Positions 31,998-39,634 are shown, counted from the stretch's first letter. The stretch: DNA of 49,061 bases from CAZSCF01 sp964547585 (GCA_964547585.1 CAZJOI010000005.1:1-49061), one strand, 5' to 3'. Notes: generated by a model not told the origin, from the sequence alone. Numbers and translations: made by a program.

Positions 31998-32636
31998 TTA
32001 TTCCAAAAAAATATTTTTGGTCTCTTTGTTTTCTCGCATGCTAGAAATTTGATTAAGTGCATACTTACGATATTCTTCCTTATTCTCAAACTCTTCAAGA
32101 ACAACTTCTCCTCCTGAAACCACGACACTCTTATCTTTTACATATTCTGAAAAACTTGACCATAAATATTCTTCTGCCCTTGCGAACCCATGAATTTCGC
32201 AATTGCAATTCACATATGCAGAGGTATATAATAGCTGCTCATTTGAGCCAATATGCACTGACTTGAATCTTCCCTGAAAAAGAACGCCCACATGATTATA
32301 TTTTTTATTGAAATACATAGCATATCCAGTGCAAATTTTTTTCATAAATTTAGCAATGCCCCCTTGCTTGTTTTCCTTTAATATCAGATGGAAGTGATTT
32401 GAGTTAAGACAATACGCTACCACATCAGCAAGCATCTCTTCCTTTTTGGGATGAGCATCAATTCCAGATTCTCGTAAATCGTTAATGATCCAACTTGGGT
32501 TTTCCGTATTGAAATAAATCAAATAATCAATAAAACGCAGAAAATCCTTTTCTTGAATAAAAATATTTTTCTTTTCTACTCCGCGATTGCAAATGTGATA
32601 ATATTCTCCAATCGCAAATTCTATTTTCCTCCTCAT
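31998..32636 (-). CDS. REP-associated tyrosine transposase-like protein (Y1_Tnp, IS200-like)
   Basis: 212 residues. The Y1 transposase fold is recognisable from GEYYHICNRGVEKKNIF at the N-terminus, VVAYCLNSNHFHLILKE with the HUH-type HFH metal-binding motif, and a later helix (KICTGYAMYFNKKYNHVGVL, then FQGRFKSV) carrying the candidate catalytic Tyr. A full-length IS200-type element with clear ends is not visible, which fits a single-copy RAYT rather than an insertion sequence. A 21-bp palindrome sits directly after the gene and tRNA-Asn directly before it. It is a candidate for moving the palindromes found elsewhere in the window. Confidence 0.88.
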   Translation of the reverse strand: MRRKIEFAIGEYYHICNRGVEKKNIFIQEKDFLRFIDYLIYFNTENPSWIINDLRESGIDAHPKKEEMLADVVAYCLNSNHFHLILKENKQGGIAKFMKKICTGYAMYFNKKYNHVGVLFQGRFKSVHIGSNEQLLYTSAYVNCNCEIHGFARAEEYLWSSFSEYVKDKSVVVSGGEVVLEEFENKEEYRKYALNQISSMRENKETKNIFLE

Positions 32637-32679
32637 GAATGAATATTACCATTTCTTTTATTTTTAGTCGAAAAAAATA

Positions 32680-32786
32680 AAAAAGTGAGCTCAAGGCTCC
32701 GCGACCAGGACTCGAACCTGGAACCAATTGATTAACAGTCAACTGCTCTACCATTGAGCTATCGCGGAGCCTTGAGCTCACTTTTT
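32680..32786 (-). other. 18-bp extension of the tRNA-Asn acceptor stem
   Basis: The leader (32769-32786) and trailer plus discriminator (32680-32697) of the tRNA are perfectly complementary over 18 bp, ending in five A-U pairs and a longer U-run on the 3' side. The precursor would fold with the acceptor stem continued far beyond position 73, and the 3' arm plus U-run looks like a terminator. Confidence 0.7.
32697..32768 (-). tRNA. tRNA-Asn (GTT)
   Basis: 72 nt. Acceptor TCCGCGA/TCGCGGA, D-arm GCTC-AATGGTA-GAGC, anticodon loop CTGTTAA with anticodon GTT, T-arm around GGTTCGAGTCC, discriminator G. CCA is not encoded. Confidence 0.97.
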
Positions 32787-32852
32787 ATTCTTTTAAATTT
32801 TCTTTCTGGCTATTTTTTTAATGATTCTTTTTTTGCATCGGAAATATTGCGG

Positions 32853-32872
32853 AATCCGCTAGTCAGCGGATT
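32853..32872. repeat. Hairpin upstream of tRNA-Asn
   Basis: AATCCGCT (32853-32860) pairs with AGCGGATT (32865-32872), 4-nt loop. It lies between the rpoD terminator and the tRNA; role unknown. Confidence 0.5.
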
Positions 32873-32907
32873 AATTTTCAAAACAAACCTATTATATCAG
32901 AAAAGAT

Positions 32908-32942
32908 AAAATAGGCAAGGATTTGACCTTTTCGCCTATTTT
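32908..32942 (-). terminator. Intrinsic terminator of rpoD
   Basis: AAAATAGGC (32908-32916) pairs with GCCTATTTT (32934-32942), 15 bp after the rpoD stop. Confidence 0.7.
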
Positions 32943-32956
32943 ACCCTACATAAATC

Positions 32957-34288
32957 CTAATAATCTTTGAGCTTTTTAACCGAGACGTGTTCTCTGATTC
33001 TTTCCAAAGCCTTGGCTTCAATCTGACGAATACGTTCACGAGTTACTCCAAATTCCTGTCCTACTTCTTCCAAAGTATGCACCACTCCATCCTCCAATCC
33101 AAATCTGATTTTCAGAATTTTCTGTTCTCTCGGAGTCAGTGTATCCAAAATTTCGCCAATATGATCTTTTAAAAGTTTTCGCGAAGCCGATTGGTTCGGC
33201 ATAATGGTTTCTGTATCTTCAATAAAATCTCCGAGCACACTGTCTTCTTCGCTATCACCAACTGATGTTTCGAGCGAAACAGTTTCCTGAGAAATTTTCA
33301 TAATGTGTCTGACTTTTTCCACTTCAATTCCCATTTCCACTGCAATTTCCTCCGGCAACGGTTCGCGTCCCAAATCTTGCACCAAGCGTCTGGTTACCTG
33401 AGTGAATTTATTGATAGTTTCCACCATATGCACCGGAATACGAATAGTTCTGGATTGATCGGCCAGAGCTCTCGTGATGGCTTGGCGAATCCACCAAGTC
33501 GCATAGGTTGAAAATTTGTAACCCTTGCGATAATCAAATTTTTCTACTGCGCGGAAAAGACCGATATTTCCTTCCTGAATCAAATCAAGTAATGACAGAT
33601 TATGTGATCTGCCAACATATTTTTTGGCAATAGAAACCACCAAACGCAAGTTCGCTTCGGTCAGCTTTTGCTTGGCTTGCAAATCGCCCTTTTCAATTCT
33701 TTTGGCTAGTGACACTTCTTCTTCTGACTTCAAAAGGTTTACTCTTCCAATTTCTCGCAGATACATTTGGACCAAATCTGAAGAGGCTTCTTCAATATCC
33801 CCAATTAAATCTTTTTTCTTTTTCTTGCCGGATTTCATTGACTCCATTTCCTCGCCAATTTTATCTGTTTCTATTTTCAGCAAATCTTCTGAACTCAGAA
33901 CGTTGATACCACTTTTTTCCATTCTTTCGTAGAATTCTTCCAACTTATCAATATTTTCTTCCGCGTTAGGAATGGCATGTAAAATTTCATCCTCTGTAAT
34001 GAATCCTCTCTGTCTTCCGCGCACAATCAAATCTTCCAACAAATTGGTTCTTTTCTTTTCAGCCATCTCTTTTTCTTCTGAAGTCTTGCGGACAGTTTTG
34101 TGAGTTTTCTTAATAACTCTTTTGGCTTTCTTCTGAGTTTTTTTGGCCTTTTTTTTCCTTACAACCCTCTTAACTGTCTTCGTTCTCTTGGCTACCTTTT
34201 TTTTGGCCTTTTTCGCAACCTTTTTGATTGCTTTTTTGATCTTCTTTTGAAGTTTTTTGATATTTTTCTTCTTGGTTTTTTTGACCAT
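32957..34288 (-). CDS. rpoD: Primary RNA polymerase sigma factor with Lys-rich N-terminal tail
   Basis: 443 residues. Residues 1-80 are almost wholly Lys/Arg/Val/Thr (KKAKKKVAKRTKTVKRVVRK), like histone H1 tails. A region 1.1-like part (about 82-140) follows, then 1.2 (DLVQMYLREIGRVNLL), 2.1-2.4 (LRLVVSIAKKYVGRSHNLSL, KGYKFSTYATWWIRQAITRA), region 3, and 4.2 (LEEVGQEFGVTRERIRQIEA). It directs transcription of housekeeping promoters such as the TTGACA/TATAAT boxes seen here. The long basic tail is unusual for RpoD. dnaG lies just upstream in the same direction, an arrangement related to the classical rpsU-dnaG-rpoD operon. Confidence 0.97.
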   Translation of the reverse strand: MVKKTKKKNIKKLQKKIKKAIKKVAKKAKKKVAKRTKTVKRVVRKKKAKKTQKKAKRVIKKTHKTVRKTSEEKEMAEKKRTNLLEDLIVRGRQRGFITEDEILHAIPNAEENIDKLEEFYERMEKSGINVLSSEDLLKIETDKIGEEMESMKSGKKKKKDLIGDIEEASSDLVQMYLREIGRVNLLKSEEEVSLAKRIEKGDLQAKQKLTEANLRLVVSIAKKYVGRSHNLSLLDLIQEGNIGLFRAVEKFDYRKGYKFSTYATWWIRQAITRALADQSRTIRIPVHMVETINKFTQVTRRLVQDLGREPLPEEIAVEMGIEVEKVRHIMKISQETVSLETSVGDSEEDSVLGDFIEDTETIMPNQSASRKLLKDHIGEILDTLTPREQKILKIRFGLEDGVVHTLEEVGQEFGVTRERIRQIEAKALERIREHVSVKKLKDY

Positions 34289-34313
34289 GTTTTTTTTAAA
34301 ACAAAATTTAAAT

Positions 34314-36140
34314 TTATGTATTAATTTCTCCTAAAATGCGACTGGCTTCTTGTCGCAAGAACAAGACAGCCTCTTTGTCTTTTCTCTCTTCAGCCAGCCT
34401 CAGATCGTGCTGAATTTTTTCCAGTTCCAATCTCTTATCTTCTCTTTTTATTTCTTCGAGTATTTTTGTGAATTCACTTTCCGGATTATCAACAATAATT
34501 TCTTCGATATTATTATTTAAATCGAATTGGTATTTTTTTTCAAAAAATATTTTTTCAACTCTTTTTTTATTTTCTTCTTGACTAATGCCCGCTCGCAAAT
34601 TATCCAAATCAAAATCAAATTTCTCTCCATTTACAAGCATAAAATTCAGCAAGGCTTCTTTTTGAAAAACAGGATTTTCTTTTTCTTCATTAAAAGCTTT
34701 TTTCCAAATATTTCGATAAACCAACATGAGCCCAATAATTTCTTGGACTAGAGTTTCTTTCTTGGTTTTAGAAGAAAAAGTCTCCTCACTTTTTACGCTC
34801 CCCCCTGAAGTGTTCGTTATTGTGCTCTTAATATTAGCTTTTTTGAGCATATCCGTCAATATACTCTCTTTCACTTCTACAATTTCCGCCAGCTTTTTTA
34901 GCCAATGGCTTTTGGTTATTTCATTGGTAAGATTTCCGATCATTTCCAGAATTTCATCAGTAATTTTATTCTTACCCTCAACTTCTTTCTGATCATGTTT
35001 GGTCAGGTTTTTTTGAAAAAAATATTCCATCGCCTCAGTCGCAACTGCTATGGATTTTTTCATCGCCTCTGGATTAGTTTTGGCTAGTTCCGCCACATCT
35101 TTTCCAGACGGAAGCTCAACCACTCGAGCCTGCACATCTTTTTCAAAACACAGTTTCATGCTTTTTTTGGTCGCAGCTTCGCCAGCATTATCCATATCAA
35201 AACACATCTCAACTTTATTTGCATATCTCTTGATAACACCCAAATGATCACTTGTTAGAGCTGTTCCGGAAACAGCTACTACATTTTTAATACCCGCTTG
35301 ACTGGCTGCCAAAACATCCAGGTTACCTTCTACCAGAAGAACTCCATTTTTTTGTTTAATCTCACTTTTAGCCCTGTCGATTCCATAAAGAACCTTACTT
35401 TTATGATAAACCTCTGTTTCTGGAGTATTAATATATTTGGCTTGTGATTCATCTTGCCCCGGGGTCACTCTGGCACTAAAACCAACTACTTTGCCGTTTG
35501 TATCGGCTACCGGAAACATAATCCTCTCTCTGAATCTATCATAATATTTAGTAGTTTGTAGTTTGTAGTTTGTAGTTTGTAGACTTTCCTTATTCTTCTC
35601 AACTAAAAGCCCGCTCCTGAAAATTTCTTCTACGGCGTATCCTCGACTGGTCAAGAATTTTAAAATATTTTCCCAACCTTTCGGAGCATAGCCCAAACGA
35701 AAGTCTCGAATTGTTTCATCTTTTAGTCCTCTCTCCCGCAAATAACTGAGAATTTTAACTTTGCCTGGTCCTTCCCAAAGCTGATATTCATAAAATTTAG
35801 TAGTGATTTCCAGAATTTCAAAAATTCTATTCTTATTGACCTCGGATTTTCCATCATATCTCTTGAGCTCTACTCCAGCCTTATCCGCCAAAAGTTTCAA
35901 AGCTTCTTTGAATTCCAAACCTTCCATTTCCATCACAAAACCGAAAATGTCTCCTCCCTTTTGGCAACCAAAACAATGCCAGATCTGTTTTTCTTCGCTC
36001 ACCATAAAAGAAGGACTTTTCTCATTATGAAAAGGACAGCGAGCCTTATAGTTGGTCCCCGCCTTATCCAATCGAATATATTCGCCTAAAATATCGACTA
36101 TATTAAGCCTATTTTTGATTTCTTCGACATCAGAATTCAT
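34314..36140 (-). CDS. dnaG: DNA primase
   Basis: 608 residues. The CHC2 zinc-binding domain is at the N-terminus (ARCPFHNEKSPSF, WHCFGCQKGGD), followed by the primase core with RERIMFPVADTNGKVVGFSA and the Toprim elements VLLVEGNLDVLA and MCFDMDNAGEAA. A C-terminal helicase-binding-like helical part closes the protein. It makes RNA primers for replication. Residues about 187-197 (SLQTTNYKLQTTKYY) are encoded by a heptanucleotide tandem repeat inserted between the domain parts without breaking the frame. rpoD begins 26 bp after its stop. Confidence 0.96.
   Translation of the reverse strand: MNSDVEEIKNRLNIVDILGEYIRLDKAGTNYKARCPFHNEKSPSFMVSEEKQIWHCFGCQKGGDIFGFVMEMEGLEFKEALKLLADKAGVELKRYDGKSEVNKNRIFEILEITTKFYEYQLWEGPGKVKILSYLRERGLKDETIRDFRLGYAPKGWENILKFLTSRGYAVEEIFRSGLLVEKNKESLQTTNYKLQTTKYYDRFRERIMFPVADTNGKVVGFSARVTPGQDESQAKYINTPETEVYHKSKVLYGIDRAKSEIKQKNGVLLVEGNLDVLAASQAGIKNVVAVSGTALTSDHLGVIKRYANKVEMCFDMDNAGEAATKKSMKLCFEKDVQARVVELPSGKDVAELAKTNPEAMKKSIAVATEAMEYFFQKNLTKHDQKEVEGKNKITDEILEMIGNLTNEITKSHWLKKLAEIVEVKESILTDMLKKANIKSTITNTSGGSVKSEETFSSKTKKETLVQEIIGLMLVYRNIWKKAFNEEKENPVFQKEALLNFMLVNGEKFDFDLDNLRAGISQEENKKRVEKIFFEKKYQFDLNNNIEEIIVDNPESEFTKILEEIKREDKRLELEKIQHDLRLAEERKDKEAVLFLRQEASRILGEINT
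35551..35582. repeat. Heptanucleotide repeat (GTAGTTT)n inside dnaG
   Basis: Four and a half tandem copies of GTAGTTT on the plus strand (ACAAACT phase on the coding strand). The frame continues through. The same unit recurs in murE (42251-42300) and, degenerate, beside holA (45925-45959). Confidence 0.9.
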
Positions 36141-36169
36141 AGTACATATACTATATTATAATATTTCGC

Positions 36170-36745
36170 CTAAAGCAAAGACTTCTTCGTTCCTCTCATT
36201 TCCCTAATTATATTCTTGTAATCGGGTATAGTTTTGGCTACTAGATTCCAAAATCTCTTGGAGTGATTAAATTCCCCCAAATGACAGAGTTCATGCACAA
36301 TAATATAGTCTGTAATTCTTTCTGGAAGCAAAGCAATTTTGTAGTTGAAGTTCAAGTTGCCTCTTCGCGAACAACTCCCCCATCTGGTTTTTTGATTTCT
36401 AATGCTGACCCGACTAAAACTATAATTGTAAAAACTATTAAAATATCCCATCTTTCTGAGAGCCAACTCTTGGGCCACATTTTTATATTTCAACAGTTCT
36501 TTCTTGGAGCCTCTGAAAAAATATTTATTTTGATGCTGTTTAAAAAACTCGAGCTTATCAATAACCCACTTGGCTTTTTCTCGGATAGCTCTTTCGGCTG
36601 AACTTTCGCCAAAAAACAAAGAGTTTGGCAAAGTTACAACCAAATTGCCGTCGCAACTTATTGTCAGTCGCATCCTTCTGGCCCTTTTGCTCTTGCGCAG
36701 AGTATAGACGACTTTTTCATTGTTGATTTCAATTTCTTTTTGCAT
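36170..36745 (-). CDS. YgjP-like metallopeptidase (DUF45/SprT-type)
   Basis: 191 residues. The zinc motif HELCHLGEFNHSKRFW gives HExxH with a downstream His. The preceding KTRWGSCSRRGNLNFNYKIA matches the WGSC family signature. These proteins are predicted metal-dependent hydrolases of unknown substrate. It lies 30 bp upstream of dnaG in the same direction. Confidence 0.9.
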   Translation of the reverse strand: MQKEIEINNEKVVYTLRKSKRARRMRLTISCDGNLVVTLPNSLFFGESSAERAIREKAKWVIDKLEFFKQHQNKYFFRGSKKELLKYKNVAQELALRKMGYFNSFYNYSFSRVSIRNQKTRWGSCSRRGNLNFNYKIALLPERITDYIIVHELCHLGEFNHSKRFWNLVAKTIPDYKNIIREMRGTKKSLL

Positions 36746-36818
36746 AATTTCATTTTACCGCACAAATATAAAAACCGCTAAATAATTAACGATTTTTTTC
36801 TAAAATATATTAAGGAGT

Positions 36819-37124
36819 CTATTTTTCCTTGGGCTTATCAAGTTTATTGATTTTAAGTATTTTTACACCAAAATAAATTACCAGAGCTATAACCAAAAAA
36901 TCAATAACCACGCTAATAAAATCCCCGTAAAGTATTTGAGCAGATCCAATACCAAAAGAGGCTGTTTTTATTCCCTCCTTGGTACCCAGGGCAAAACTCA
37001 AGATTGGATTAATGACATCCGTAATTAGAGCCGTGACCACTTTAGATACTGCTCCACCAAGAAGAAACCCAACTGCTAGGCCAACTACTCCTTGTTCGCG
37101 AATAAAGTCTGCAAATCCCCTCAT
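36819..37124 (-). CDS. mscL: Large-conductance mechanosensitive channel MscL
   Basis: 101 residues, somewhat shorter than the usual 130-150. TM1 is GVVGLAVGFLLGGAVSKVVT with the conserved Gly-rich pore face, followed by ALITDVINPI. TM2 lies at IDFLVIALVIYFGVKIL. A short charged C-terminus replaces the longer helix bundle. It releases solutes on hypo-osmotic shock. Confidence 0.9.
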   Translation of the reverse strand: MRGFADFIREQGVVGLAVGFLLGGAVSKVVTALITDVINPILSFALGTKEGIKTASFGIGSAQILYGDFISVVIDFLVIALVIYFGVKILKINKLDKPKEK

Positions 37125-37153
37125 ATGTTTTGTATAAATTTATTACTTATCTC

Positions 37154-37172
37154 GCTAAGGTTGAACCTTAGC
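37154..37172. repeat. Compact palindrome between mscL and tRNA-Ser
   Basis: GCTAAGGTT, G, AACCTTAGC: perfect 9-bp arms around one base, similar in design to those at 28188 and 31967. It lies upstream of mscL and downstream of the tRNA. Confidence 0.6.
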
Positions 37173-37201
37173 AAATCTTAGTAAAATTTAAGACTTGGAT
37201 G

Positions 37202-37288
37202 CGGAAGCGGAGAGATTTGAACTCTCGATGCCCGTTAAGACATGCCACCTTTCCAAGGTGGTGCACTAGACCACTATGCGACGCTTCC
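37202..37288 (-). tRNA. tRNA-Ser (GGA)
   Basis: 87 nt. Acceptor GGAAGCG/CGCTTCC, anticodon stem CACCTT/AAGGTG region with anticodon GGA, a long variable arm typical of tRNA-Ser, and a T-arm with GTTCAAATC. Discriminator G, no encoded CCA. Its first 15 bases overlap the 3' end of the GIY-YIG gene on the same strand. Confidence 0.95.
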
Positions 37289-37519
37289 ATGTTTTTTTAT
37301 AATTTCAATTTTTTCTAAATATCCTTTGGGATGTTTCAGATGCCACTCCCTCTTGTACGCTTCACTTTTCCCCAAATAATTTTCATAATAGATAATCTTT
37401 TTTGTTGATTTAGTTTTTGCTGAATTATGCTCTTTAATTCTTTTTTCCAAATCGCTTGTGCATCCTATGTAATATCTTTCAGCTATTAAACTTTTTAAAA
37501 TATACACTTTGTATTCCAC
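37274..37519 (-). CDS. GIY-YIG domain endonuclease-like protein
   Basis: 81 residues, essentially one GIY-YIG domain: the KVYILKS and YYIGCTSDLEKRIKEHN elements, Arg in the second helix, and a late YKREWHLKHPKGYLEK. Small single-domain members (UPF0213/YhbQ-like) are common, and their role is not settled. The last codons and the TAG stop lie inside the 5' part of tRNA-Ser (37274-37288), so gene and tRNA share sequence and probably a transcript. Confidence 0.85.
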   Translation of the reverse strand: MEYKVYILKSLIAERYYIGCTSDLEKRIKEHNSAKTKSTKKIIYYENYLGKSEAYKREWHLKHPKGYLEKIEIIKKHGSVA

Positions 37520-37567
37520 ATTATTTTCACTAAATTAAGCACTCGACCAACCTGACAGGTCCACTAT

Positions 37568-37591
37568 GCCCCGAAGGGGCCCCTTTGGGGC
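37568..37591. repeat. GC-rich palindrome upstream of the GIY-YIG gene
   Basis: A 24-bp near-perfect palindrome, GCCCCGAAGGGG then CCCCTTTGGGGC, one mismatched pair. It lies between pyk and the GIY-YIG gene and next to a CCACTATGC copy that recurs inside tRNA-Ser (37271-37279). Confidence 0.65.
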
Positions 37592-37619
37592 GACCTTTCC
37601 GTATTTTTTAATTTTTAAA

Positions 37620-38726
37620 TCAGTCATCCAAGGTAGAATCTTCTATTTTCTTGATAATTTCTCTCATCATCTTCACTGCTTCTACTGGATATTGGCCATT
37701 GGCAGATTCACCCGAAAGCATCACCGCATCCGCATGATCAATGACTGCATTGGAAATATCGGAAACTTCTGCCCGCGTTGGAATAGGATTTTTTATCATT
37801 GATTCCATCATTTGAGTAGCCACAATTACTGGTTTATTTTTTTCATGACACTTGGCCACAATTTCTTTTTGATAGATAATAACTTCACTCTCTGGAAGTT
37901 CAATGCCCAGATCTCCTCGCGCCACCATCACCATATCCGAAACATCAATAATTTCATCGATATTTTTGAGAGCTTCTTTTCTTTCAACTTTGGGAATGAC
38001 TTTAGCCAAAACATCTTTATTTGGAGAAAGTTCTTTTATTTTCTCGCGCAGATCACGCAAATCTTTTGCATCTTTGACAAAAGACATTGCTACAAAATCC
38101 ACCCCTTTCCCCAGAGAAAATTGCAAATCGGACAAATCCTTTTCCGTCAAAGCCCCAAGCTTAATATTGGAATCGGGCAAATTTACACCTTTATGATTTT
38201 TAATTATTCCCCCATTTGTAACTTCGGCCAACAAAACACCACTGGCTTTCTCTTTTACAATTAATCTTAACAGGCCATCCTCAATTAATATCTGATCTTC
38301 TTCTTTTATTCCGTCTGTTATTTTTTTTGCATCTAGGATAAATTTTTTGTCATTAGAAATTTGATCATTGGAAATTGTTTGGAAATTGGAAATTGGAAAT
38401 TGGAAATTAGGCGCCATTTCAATATCACTAACTAAAATAAATTCGCCTGTTTTAATTTCTACATCCGATTGAACTAATGTCCTTATCCTTGGTCCCTGTA
38501 AATCAGCTATAATTTTTATTGGCAAGTTCAATTCTCCGGCTATTTTTTTTATCAAATCAATAATTTTTCCATGCCAATCATAATTATTATGAGAAAAATT
38601 GAGTCGCGCCATGTCCATTCCTTCAGTTATAAGGCGTCTTAAAATTTCTTCTGATTCGGACGCTGGTCCAATGGTGGCGATAATTTTAGTTCTTTTTTCA
38701 TCGGGAAGATTACTGGCAATATTCAT
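37620..38726 (-). CDS. pyk: Pyruvate kinase, short form lacking the C-terminal domain
   Basis: 368 residues versus about 470 in the canonical enzyme. It converts PEP and ADP to pyruvate and ATP, the last step of glycolysis. Seen: TKIIATIGPAS start, MARLNFSH, the B-domain region, MVARGDLGIELP, PVIVATQMMESMI and PIPTRAEVSDISNAVIDHAD. The chain ends shortly after SGESANGQYPVEAVKMM, so the C-terminal allosteric domain is missing. Residues about 107-126 (NFQFPISNFQTISNDQISND) come from a heptanucleotide repeat in the B domain. It should be active if the barrel is intact, but without effector control from the lost domain. Confidence 0.95.
   Translation of the reverse strand: MNIASNLPDEKRTKIIATIGPASESEEILRRLITEGMDMARLNFSHNNYDWHGKIIDLIKKIAGELNLPIKIIADLQGPRIRTLVQSDVEIKTGEFILVSDIEMAPNFQFPISNFQTISNDQISNDKKFILDAKKITDGIKEEDQILIEDGLLRLIVKEKASGVLLAEVTNGGIIKNHKGVNLPDSNIKLGALTEKDLSDLQFSLGKGVDFVAMSFVKDAKDLRDLREKIKELSPNKDVLAKVIPKVERKEALKNIDEIIDVSDMVMVARGDLGIELPESEVIIYQKEIVAKCHEKNKPVIVATQMMESMIKNPIPTRAEVSDISNAVIDHADAVMLSGESANGQYPVEAVKMMREIIKKIEDSTLDD
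38351..38408. repeat. Heptanucleotide repeat (GGAAATT)n inside pyk
   Basis: Four exact copies of GGAAATT (38381-38408) preceded by degenerate copies. It is translated in frame with a seven-residue rhythm (FQFPISN). The same unit occurs in murE at 42372-42399. Confidence 0.9.
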
Positions 38727-38776
38727 ATTTTTGTTTTTTTAAAATTAGGCTTACTTCCAGTATATAATAAACAAAC

Positions 38777-38812
38777 AAAAACAGGCAACTTCAAAAGAAA
38801 TTGACCTGTTTT
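38777..38812 (-). terminator. Intrinsic terminator of the DUF4870 gene
   Basis: AAAACAGG (38777-38784) pairs with CCTGTTTT (38805-38812). On the minus strand TTTTTGTTTG follows. Confidence 0.7.
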
Positions 38813-38825
38813 TTGAAAAGGAATA

Positions 38826-39203
38826 TTATTTGATAAGTTGGAATCCGCCAATTAGTGGCAGCTTTTTCATTTCACCCTTGGCTCCATTGATAATTCCCAT
38901 AATCATAAAAACAATCAATGCCAGTGATCCTAGCGGAAGAATAATAAACCATCCAAGGACAGGGATAATTGTACCAACAATATTTACTGCAATCGCAGCC
39001 AGCAACAAATTCAATTGTTGATTAGCGTGAAATTTGGCAAACGGACTTTTCTTTGATTATTCTGACAGAAGCGGAACAAAAAACAAAATCGGAAGGATGT
39101 AGCCCACAATGGCCATAACCTTATTTTTTTCAGCATCCGTTGAATTGGTTGGTTGAGCAACTGGTTGTTCCGGTTGTTGCTCTTGTTGAGTTTGATTCTC
39201 CAT
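38826..39203 (-). pseudogene. DUF4870-like membrane protein interrupted by an in-frame TAA
   Basis: The frame starts at ATG 39203 with a Gln/Pro-rich N-terminus, then VMAIVGYILPILFFVPLLSE. A TAA at 39057-39059 interrupts it. The same frame continues SKKSPFAKFHANQQLNLLLA and a second TM region (NIVGTIIPVLGWFIILPLGS) to a stop at 38826. The FAKFHANQQ block joined to an upstream TM helix is the hallmark of DUF4870, so both halves belong to one 125-codon gene. The TAA is either a nonsense mutation, a readthrough site or a sequence error. Confidence 0.75.
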
Positions 39204-39240
39204 AGCGATTTTTTTTAATTTAAAAGTTAACTTTTTTTTA

Positions 39241-39630
39241 TTATTTAAAACTGGTTAATTCCTCTAGAATTTCCTGCGGTATTGGATCTCTTTTGGGACT
39301 GACCCCAGGGTATCTCCAGACACTTATTATTTTAAACTGTTTTTGTTTATTTAACAAATTACCTTTATTTTCCTGCTTAGCACGGCTAACGCCTTTTAGC
39401 TGATACATGGCCCATATTTCGCTTGTCCAAGCCTTTTTACCGTCTTTTTTGTTCATCGAAGGAGGTTGCATAACTGCAATAGTATTTTCCACAATTCCCT
39501 CCTCAATTCTTTGGGGACTCTTGATGACTCGGGTAATTCGTTGCTGACTCAAACCATAATATTTCAATTTCATCAAAGCATGCTGAGTCCATTGGTATTT
39601 ATCTGTTTTATTTGAAAGTTTAAATCGCAT
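39241..39630 (-). CDS. Small basic protein, DUF4258-like
   Basis: 129 residues. The opening WTQHALMKLKYYGLSQQRIT then RVIKSPQRIEEGIVENTIAV resembles the HALxRMxxRxI pattern of DUF4258/RelE-like folds. Here the sequence is longer and has an SRAKQENKGN insert near residues 81-95. It lies 5 bp after htpX. A toxin role would be speculation, since no antitoxin gene is adjacent. Confidence 0.5.
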   Translation of the reverse strand: MRFKLSNKTDKYQWTQHALMKLKYYGLSQQRITRVIKSPQRIEEGIVENTIAVMQPPSMNKKDGKKAWTSEIWAMYQLKGVSRAKQENKGNLLNKQKQFKIISVWRYPGVSPKRDPIPQEILEELTSFK

Positions 39631-39634
39631 ACTA

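Noticed and set aside
31998..32768. Complete insertion sequence around the Y1 transposase
   Set aside because: No terminal repeats or target duplications bound the gene; a single-copy RAYT explains it better.
35551..35582. CRISPR-like array in dnaG
   Set aside because: Units are 7 bp without spacers; this is a simple tandem array. No CRISPR array or cas gene was seen in the window.
39241..39630. Toxin-antitoxin pair with the DUF4258-like gene
   Set aside because: No small antitoxin gene lies on either side; the neighbours are htpX and a broken membrane gene.
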